NCBI GenBank assembly: GCA_000507305.1
Contig: DF239794.1
Coordinates: forward strand, 228,469 to 292,468
From: Breviolum minutum Mf 1.05b.01
Lineage: Eukaryota; Sar; Dinophyceae; Suessiales; Symbiodiniaceae
Length of the DNA: 64,000 bases
Direction of reading: 5' to 3'
Positions 58,101 through 64,000 of the stretch are shown piece after piece; within the stretch, counting starts at the first letter, position 1; each line of letters opens with the position of its first letter. The position numbers were made by a program, and so were the translations under genes. Under the pieces are notes generated by a model. That model had not been told where the DNA came from and searched no databases. It saw nothing but the letters and a program-made list of their open reading frames with translations.

Positions 58101-61100
58101 ACAGTACATAACAAAAACACAGCAAAAACTGTGCTACTCAAGGTCCAAAATGCTGCTACAATCAAATTCAAAACTCCAAATACCAGCGTCAGCAAGCTGC
58201 CCATAAACACAATCGCGGTCCACGGAAATTTCTCGATCACTGGCACGGCAATTTCGCCCCAGCTGTCCCCTGCAATTACAGTCTTAAACAAAAGCACGTT
58301 TGCACTCATGACAGATGATGTTGCCCGGGTGCACTGAGGACAGTTGCCGAACGTGCCATCTTCGCTGAGCTCCAAAATCAATGGGTAAATAAACTCAACC
58401 ATCAACATCGCCCAGACTGTCATAATGACGAAACAGAATATAAACGACCAAACCAATGCCTGCGGCAGCGATGCATGTCGCACGTTCATTCCACCATCCG
58501 AAAATAATGCAACAACTATAGGGGGTGTTTGAGGAACCCAAAATTGAATCAAATTGGTGTTTGCGTTTGCCCCAAAAACTGTATAACACAAGTATTAATA
58601 AATGGTGATGAAATGCGCTGGACACATGAGGTTACTTTGTACCACATCTCAAGCCAGATCCAAACCATTTATGCCGCACATGGGCGAAAGTGATGCCATA
58701 TGGACGATACTACTCCACACCATGCCTTTAAATATACAGCATCTATATATTGCATGCGTGGGCGCATGTTGACCACAGTCCAATCGTTTTTAACTTTGGG
58801 GCACTGAGCCCAAAATGTAGCTTCTGAACGACCATCAGAAAGGAAGAAAGTTACAAATGAAAGCACATGTATTTCATTTTATGAGAGTCTCCAATCTAAC
58901 ACCAACATCGCTGCAGCATTGGCTCGTAAGTTCAAGCATTGCAACTGTTTTGGTGGCTGAAATGCATTGAACAATACTGAACCATCAGCCTTTAAGCACG
59001 TAGCCATCATGCTCACCAACTTTGAAAGTTCCCGCAAAGCTTTGGTTCGTTGCAACAAGCGCGTGATGCGGAAAATGCGCACCAAACGCAAAACTCTGAT
59101 CAAAGAGATGATCGTGCTGTCTTCTTGCCCCCAAATCAGGTTGAGCGCCTTCTCCACCACACCACAACCTCGGGCACCCATGAGCAATGTGTTGCAAATG
59201 CTGTAAAGTCGTAGTCGTGCTTGATGTTTAGCTGATGTTGCCACCCCTTTTTCAGTATGTTCTTTCAATATCTTTCAATGGCAAGTTTTGGAAAAGGTGG
59301 GCAATCCTTTGTCTCACAAATTTTGAAGTCATCAGTGTGGCCTTCTGTGACTGGGGGACTGTTTCGCACAGCCCTTCCCGCCATTCAAATCTTAGACACT
59401 GTCTTGTTAAGCCAGTTGCAGTCTGGAATGGAAACAAAATCTGAGATAAATGCAGAAATCTACAATGTGGAGACACCCGCTCCTTTTCCTTGCTTCTGTC
59501 AGAAATGCTGCTCCCAGTATTGCCACGTTTTTTCCACCAAGATTCCAATAATGAGAACATCCAGCTGCGTTGAAAGCTCTTTCAGCATCCGCAAGCCCCT
59601 GAGCCAAAGCATTACCTCAGCAGAGGAAAGTGGAAGCAACGGGACCCGCATCTAGATGCAAGTTTTACCGAGCTATTCTTGAGAAAAAATGCACACACAC
59701 AAAGAAAAGCAGCTGCAAAACCATGCCTTCAATGAGATCAATGCAAAACACCCTGGGCTTACCAAGATCTAAAACTAATATCTAATATGAATATATCGTT
59801 CATGTATACAGTTATATGTATACATATAATATACATATGCAGAGATTGAGATGTGCTAGCCCAGCTCCGCCGGTCCACATTTTATAACACAAGGGTAGTT
59901 GACAAAGAAAGATTTGGATAAGTGCCTCTGCAAAATACCACAAGAAAGTTTGCAATGCACAAGCAAACAACTTATAGTGTGAAAATCAAAAACTGTTGCC
60001 GTTGACTGACACATCTTGGTGGGTTGACTAGTTGACTCGCCAACAATAATTTCAGTCACTTTTGGGTTACGAAGGTGCGTTTTAGGAGCTTGTGCAGTTT
60101 GAGGCACTTGAGGTTACCCAAACCTGCATATACTCAAAAAGCAACAGAAACAACAATCTCAGAATCTATGTGGGCCTGAGTAACATAGATTGCAAAAGCA
60201 TTGTTTTATGTTGCCGCATGTTTGAATATGCAGGTTCTGTGCAGCAGGTTTTGGGAAGGTAGAAGTCAGAAACCTGCAGAAAGTATCCATTTATCACATG
60301 AGAAGAGCCCAACTTCTAAACGGATTCCGTTTTTGGATTTGGATGATTTGGGCATTTCATCAGATATCATAAACTCTACATCTTCTTCAAAAATGTCACA
60401 TCTGGTAGTGTAATATGTAACATGTAGTGTATGAATGCCGAATCCCGAAAGACAAACACGACAAAACGCACACACACACACACACACTTGTAAATGGTCA
60501 AAGACCGGGTCTCAAGGTGCCAGACAGTGGCATCTGGAAGTTTGCGAATTGATCTAGCTACAGATTCTAGCCTGAGTGGAAGCACAGCTTATCAAAGTAG
60601 GAGCAACCTGCTTCAACATCACTGATTTCATGTCTGAGAAAAGCCTGTGACTGTACCCTAGCGTCCCAGAGTCATGTCATCACTGTAGGGAGTGGCCCCC
60701 CTGAACAATCGTCGTCAGGTAGGTTGATACTGATCTAGCGTATTTTTAGCATGGCCTGCTGACCATGGATCTTTGGAACAGATTGTGACATACATACACA
60801 CAGACACAGAGACACAAACACACACAGTGGGACAACCCATCACAAGTCACCATGCACTTCGGTGAACTTTGCAAACTAAAGTTTGGTAATCCAACAACTC
60901 AACCGATTAGCAGCTTAGCACGGACCCAATCTTATGGCGGAGGCATTCCAGATCTTGTTGATTAGATATGATTTGTCCAACAAGGGTCTTCACACCAGAA
61001 TGACACACAAGAATCCAACTACATTCAGTCAAAACCCGATGCGGTTTCAAACCATCAAAAGGAAAATGTTAAACTTTGCATTCTCTGAAAGACTATCATT

Positions 61101-62676
61101 TCCAAAGTGTATAAGGCCAAGCAAACGTCAGCTAATATGACAATGGCTGGAGCCGTTTCTCCACTACCAGCTCTGGCATCGATATCCGCGATGGTGCAAA
61201 TGGTGTCCACCAAGACGACAACCACCATGAAATTTGAAATGGTGGCTCCTTTGCGGAATGGAGTGGAGAAAGATTCAAAGTTGCTCCAACATGTGACTTG
61301 AGGGAGCCGTGGATGCAGGAAAGATGCTGTTAAAGAAGGGTAAGGAAGAACATGACATGAAGAAGGAGAAAGATGCCAACACGTGGGCCTCGAAGCTATA
61401 TTAGTCCCAGGGGTTGCAGGCAAAGAAGGTAAGTTACGGGACACTCTAATAATCACCCTGAGGCCCTGAGTGCACAACTTTGTTGCAGGGCGGCGTGGGC
61501 TGAAGCCAGCAACAACATAGCAACACCATCTCAATATCTTCAATCTCATTTCATTCGGTTGGTCCGTCACATTCAGACTTGGAGAACAAGACCAAGCATA
61601 CAAATCATACAAAGTCAAGAACCACCCTTCGGATTGCAAGACTGATATGTCTCTTCGCACCCATAATATGTCGCATCCAGCTCCTATCATCATTCCAGAT
61701 CTACAAATATCGCTATAGCTAATTACCAATACCCCTACACATTCTCTACACATGCATGTGTAATATGTAATAGACTCTACAAATATCGTTATAGCTAATT
61801 ACCGATACCCCTACACATTCTCTACACATGTGTAATATGTAATAGACTCAATGGACTGTATAGTATGGATATGTATGGATCCCCTCTCCAGATAAATCCA
61901 GCAAACTTGCGGCCTCTCGCTGCTCGACGAGCGATTGCTTTTGGATCTCGTAGTTTCCTGAGCCAACTTTGCGAGAGAGGTTCTCAGCATCGATTGGGCT
62001 CGGGCAATCGGTGAATTGACTCCAAATTTTCATGAAGTAGCAACATGTAACATGACAATAGTTTATATGTTGCGGATAAAAATCATTGACAGTATTGAGG
62101 AGGTGTGGAAACTTGAAAAAGAAATGATTGGAAAAGAAGAATTTCTTTGAAATGCCAAGATTCTTGTCCACAGCTTGGGATTCCCTGTGTGGAGCCTTGA
62201 TAAAGTTGCTGCCCGCTCCACCTTAGATGTGAAAATTACTTTTGCAGCTGGTCTTGGCTGAAACAAGCTGCCATTGTCATGTTTGAATCTCACTGAGATT
62301 TGTAAAAAGGGATTGTTTTCAAATGGACACCACTATCCCTTTGAACTCGACCCCCCCTCTCATTGCATATCTACGGAACATCTGCTTCAAGCACTGCTGT
62401 GCTTTTTCTTGCTCTGGACTTTAGTAAAAACTTGCACTGTGGACCCTACTGATACGTACGTGCAACAGTGACTCCAGCATCTTCTAGGTACACTGATACT
62501 CCGAGCAAAAAAGCCATGCCAGTGCTGACCATGATGCCTTTCGCTTTTCCCTTTGCATCGGACCCACGAAAGGATATCGATGGCGACGCAAGAGATGGGG
62601 AAGGCGGGGAAGACGGCGAAGATGCACCGCTCTTGAGTCTCTGCAAAGCGGACAGCCCGCTACGGGTCCTCCACAT
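52140..62676 (-). CDS. Voltage-gated cation channel with C-terminal EF-hands
   Basis: N-terminal exons are tentative (62446-62676; 61885-62035, ENLSRKVGSGNYEIQKQSLV). S1-S2: about 61090-61301 (FMVVVVLVDTICTIADI; AIVILADVCLALYTLEMIVF). S3 end and S4: 58990-59168, with IRVLRLVRIFRITRLLQR, arginine at nearly every third position. S5, pore and S6: 58154-58459, with ALVWSFIFCFVIMTVWAMLM, pore FKTVIAGDSWGEIAVPVI and FGVLNLIVA. EF-hand exon: about 53703-54127, starting VVVDTFAEARQRDVLNLAED, loop DEDGSGLVSFEE and a weaker loop DTTGMGEIESSE. Tail exons: about 53240-53550, about 52690-53020 (VEQMVLQATEAALKRSLGKL) and about 52140-52460 (Ser/Arg-rich). The S4, S5-S6 and EF exons join in exact phase; two of the introns use GC donors. 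It should be a plasma- or flagellar-membrane channel for Ca or Na gated by voltage, with calcium feedback. Confidence 0.7.
52421..52793 (-). repeat. Tandem duplication of a channel tail segment
   Basis: 52421-52595 and 52604-52793 are direct copies of a segment with GCGCTTGCGAGATCATTCC at one end and GGTTGGCT(A/G)GACCCA at the other. The upper copy is about 15 nt longer. Each holds the coding piece ANRKSSRMPSKLSGIPWLSC plus an intron boundary, so an exon-intron piece was duplicated. Confidence 0.8.
55951..57840 (-). pseudogene. Decayed LINE-type non-LTR retrotransposon (RT and C-terminal part)
   Basis: Broken minus frames follow the order of dinoflagellate LINE ORF2 proteins: KAFDCTDWATARPLLRKAGV and GVVRALLEERVGFL near 57590-57430 (RT motif A region); a frameshift, then YCMASVLDPVIRKLQP near 57390-57330; SLQVLGVSLGSLI near 57150; LPVAANLKARLAATVFATKA near 57020; DSALRRIRVAWREKQCQAWL near 56800; and a Cys/His motif CPFC...ETAKHVFWYC near 56460-56400. 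Stops and frameshifts separate these blocks, so it is inactive. It lies in the 4-kb intron between the S6 and EF-hand exons of the channel, in the same orientation. No 5' end or target duplication was found. Confidence 0.65.
59210..61050. other. Intronic stretch of the channel gene
   Basis: Between the S1-S2 exon and the S4 exon. One frame at about 59520-59650 reads VMLWLRGLRMLKELSTQLDV, which resembles an S4-S5 linker and could be a further or alternative exon. S3 itself was not located and may be in a short unrecognised exon. Confidence 0.35.
60466..60489. repeat. CA microsatellite
   Basis: About eleven CA units in a channel intron; a second ACAC-rich patch lies at about 60793-60828. Confidence 0.8.
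61701..61848. repeat. Two-copy 72-76-bp tandem repeat
   Basis: 61701-61776 and 61777-61848 are the same sequence starting CTACAAATATCG, apart from an ATGC indel and two substitutions. It lies in an intron of the channel gene. Confidence 0.85.
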
Positions 62677-62699
62677 GCAACAAATGAGTCACTCAAAAT

Positions 62700-63250
62700 G
62701 GTTCAAACGTCATCAATTCTGCCAAGAAGAAACACAAAGCGAGCAACTATGCAATTGTAGACCAGCTGCCTATTGCTTAAATGACATTACATATATAACT
62801 ACAACCATCCTGAAGCAGGCCGATTATGGTGCGATTTAAATTCTATGGCCCAAATCAAACCGTGTAGTGTAAATAGTAGATTGATCAACTATGGTTTCTG
62901 CAGGTGATGACACATAATGGATAGAATACTATAGAATGCTAGCAACTGATTGAATATCCTCATATGCCCCCAATATTGCAGATGCAAAACAGGCGGTTGT
63001 CACAAGTCACGTTCCACCTGAATGAAGCTTCCACGTGAATGATTTCTCTCGTAATCACTTTAACGTTCCTTTCGTTAAGAAGCGATTGTTTAAGGTCCCT
63101 TTCGTATGGTATGGCTGTCGCTCAAAAACTGATACTACTAGTACTATGTTTGCTACTAAACCAGGGACGAAACGATACATATTCGTTTGATTTTAAGACA
63201 AGGATGTGACAAAGCATCCCTTAGCCATTTGGGGCCCAAGTCACGTCGCT
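62700..63250. other. No gene seen
   Basis: No exon with joint frame and splice support; AT-rich with short inverted bits such as CTTTCGT/ACGAAAG near 63060-63110. Confidence 0.35.
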
Positions 63251-63256
63251 GCTCAA

Positions 63257-63318
63257 GTTTGCACTTTTTCATCGACTGCATTGGCTAGCTTACCGTACCG
63301 GCGCAAATCACCTATGCC
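63257..63318 (-). CDS. Candidate short exon
   Basis: Minus frame GIGDLRRYGKLANAVDEKVQ after an ACATAG acceptor. It could be an N-terminal exon of the channel gene or the end of another gene. Confidence 0.25.
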
Positions 63319-63649
63319 TATGTCTTGTCGGTTGGGAATTCTGTGCGAGTGCACCATCCTTGTGTGTGTGTCTGTGTTTTCAGCACTCCTGCAGTAATGT
63401 CAAGTATAAGGATATACAAGACCCCCATAATAAGACAGCCATGCCCAAATAAAAAATATTGAACAACAATCCATAGACATTCATGGACCAGTTTTTCCAC
63501 CCCCATAACTTTAATTATCATACCCAAAAAACACTAGGTTTGCTTGCTTGAGGATCATTGTAGGCCATGAAAGAACTCTGCGCGCTGCAATGTCTGTTGA
63601 CTCAAATGCTGACAATCATTGTCCTCTTCCCTGTTGTCAAATCCTCCTC

Positions 63650-64000
63650 TTCCTTCTTATCAACATACATACATACAAACATACATACTAACATGACATT
63701 ACATAGCATTACATAACATAACATTACACTACATTACATTACATTACATAACATTACACTACATTACATTACATTACATACATTACATTACAGTACATTA
63801 CAGTACATACATGCATAACATAATGCAACATACATATCATACATATCATACATATCATACATAACATACATAACATGACATGACATGACATAACATACAT
63901 TGACATAATATACAAAACATACATAACATACAAAACATAACATAAAATAACAAACAAACAAACAAACAAACAAACAAACAAACAAACAAACAAACAAACA
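63650..64000. repeat. ACAT/ACATT and CAAA microsatellite tract
   Basis: Degenerate ACATACAT and ACATTACATT arrays, followed by a clean CAAA array from about 63950 to the end of the window. The frames rich in MFVCLF or MYVMYDM are artefacts. Confidence 0.9.

Noticed and set aside
63769-63997. Minus frames rich in CLFV and MYDM
   Set aside because: Translation of CAAA and ACAT microsatellites.
1-64000. CRISPR arrays, bacterial operons, rRNA genes
   Set aside because: None seen; the repeats are microsatellites and the gene structure is eukaryotic.

Overview
This window reads as nuclear DNA of a dinoflagellate, most like the Symbiodiniaceae. The reasons are many short exons with GT-AG introns plus several GC-AG introns, a fragment matching the 3' end of the dinoflagellate spliced leader, microsatellite-rich introns, and protein families I know from this lineage. 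Every gene I can support is on the minus strand, so the window is one unidirectional gene block. Exon limits were read by eye from frame, splice dinucleotides and phase; no transcript data or database searches were available.

Layout from high to low coordinate, which is the direction of transcription. 63-52.1 kb: a voltage-gated cation channel with an S4 sensor, a GDSW pore and two C-terminal EF-hands; a decayed LINE-type reverse transcriptase lies in its 4-kb intron. 52-48.2 kb: an apparently extracellular protein gene of unknown function. 47.8-42.4 kb: a multi-pass membrane protein gene with a PqiA-like WPY..GKWS module. 42.3-41.5 kb: a large tandem-repeat tract. 41.2-37.2 kb and 36.6-33.4 kb: two unknown multi-exon genes. 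32.9-30.6 kb: a diverged copy of a TIR-like, multi-pass membrane protein gene. 30.1-24.3 kb: an unknown gene with helical-repeat-like exons. 23.6-16.65 kb: two nearly identical tandem copies, about 3.55 kb each, of the TIR-like gene. 14.4-9.8 kb and 0.3-0.17 kb: scattered exons of further genes.

The best defined single object is a complete Ty1/copia-type LTR retrotransposon at 441-9431. It has identical 196-bp LTRs, a 5-bp target duplication, a primer binding site and one uninterrupted 2839-codon gag-pol frame. Between protease and integrase the polyprotein carries a segment resembling a cytosine-C5 DNA methyltransferase. The element appears to sit in an intron of a minus-strand host gene in the sense orientation.

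The strongest leads are the methyltransferase-like domain in an apparently young retroelement, the tandem TIR-like membrane receptors with a spliced-leader relic upstream, the single-domain EF-hand channel with two GC-AG introns in its core, and a candidate 28-nt intron.
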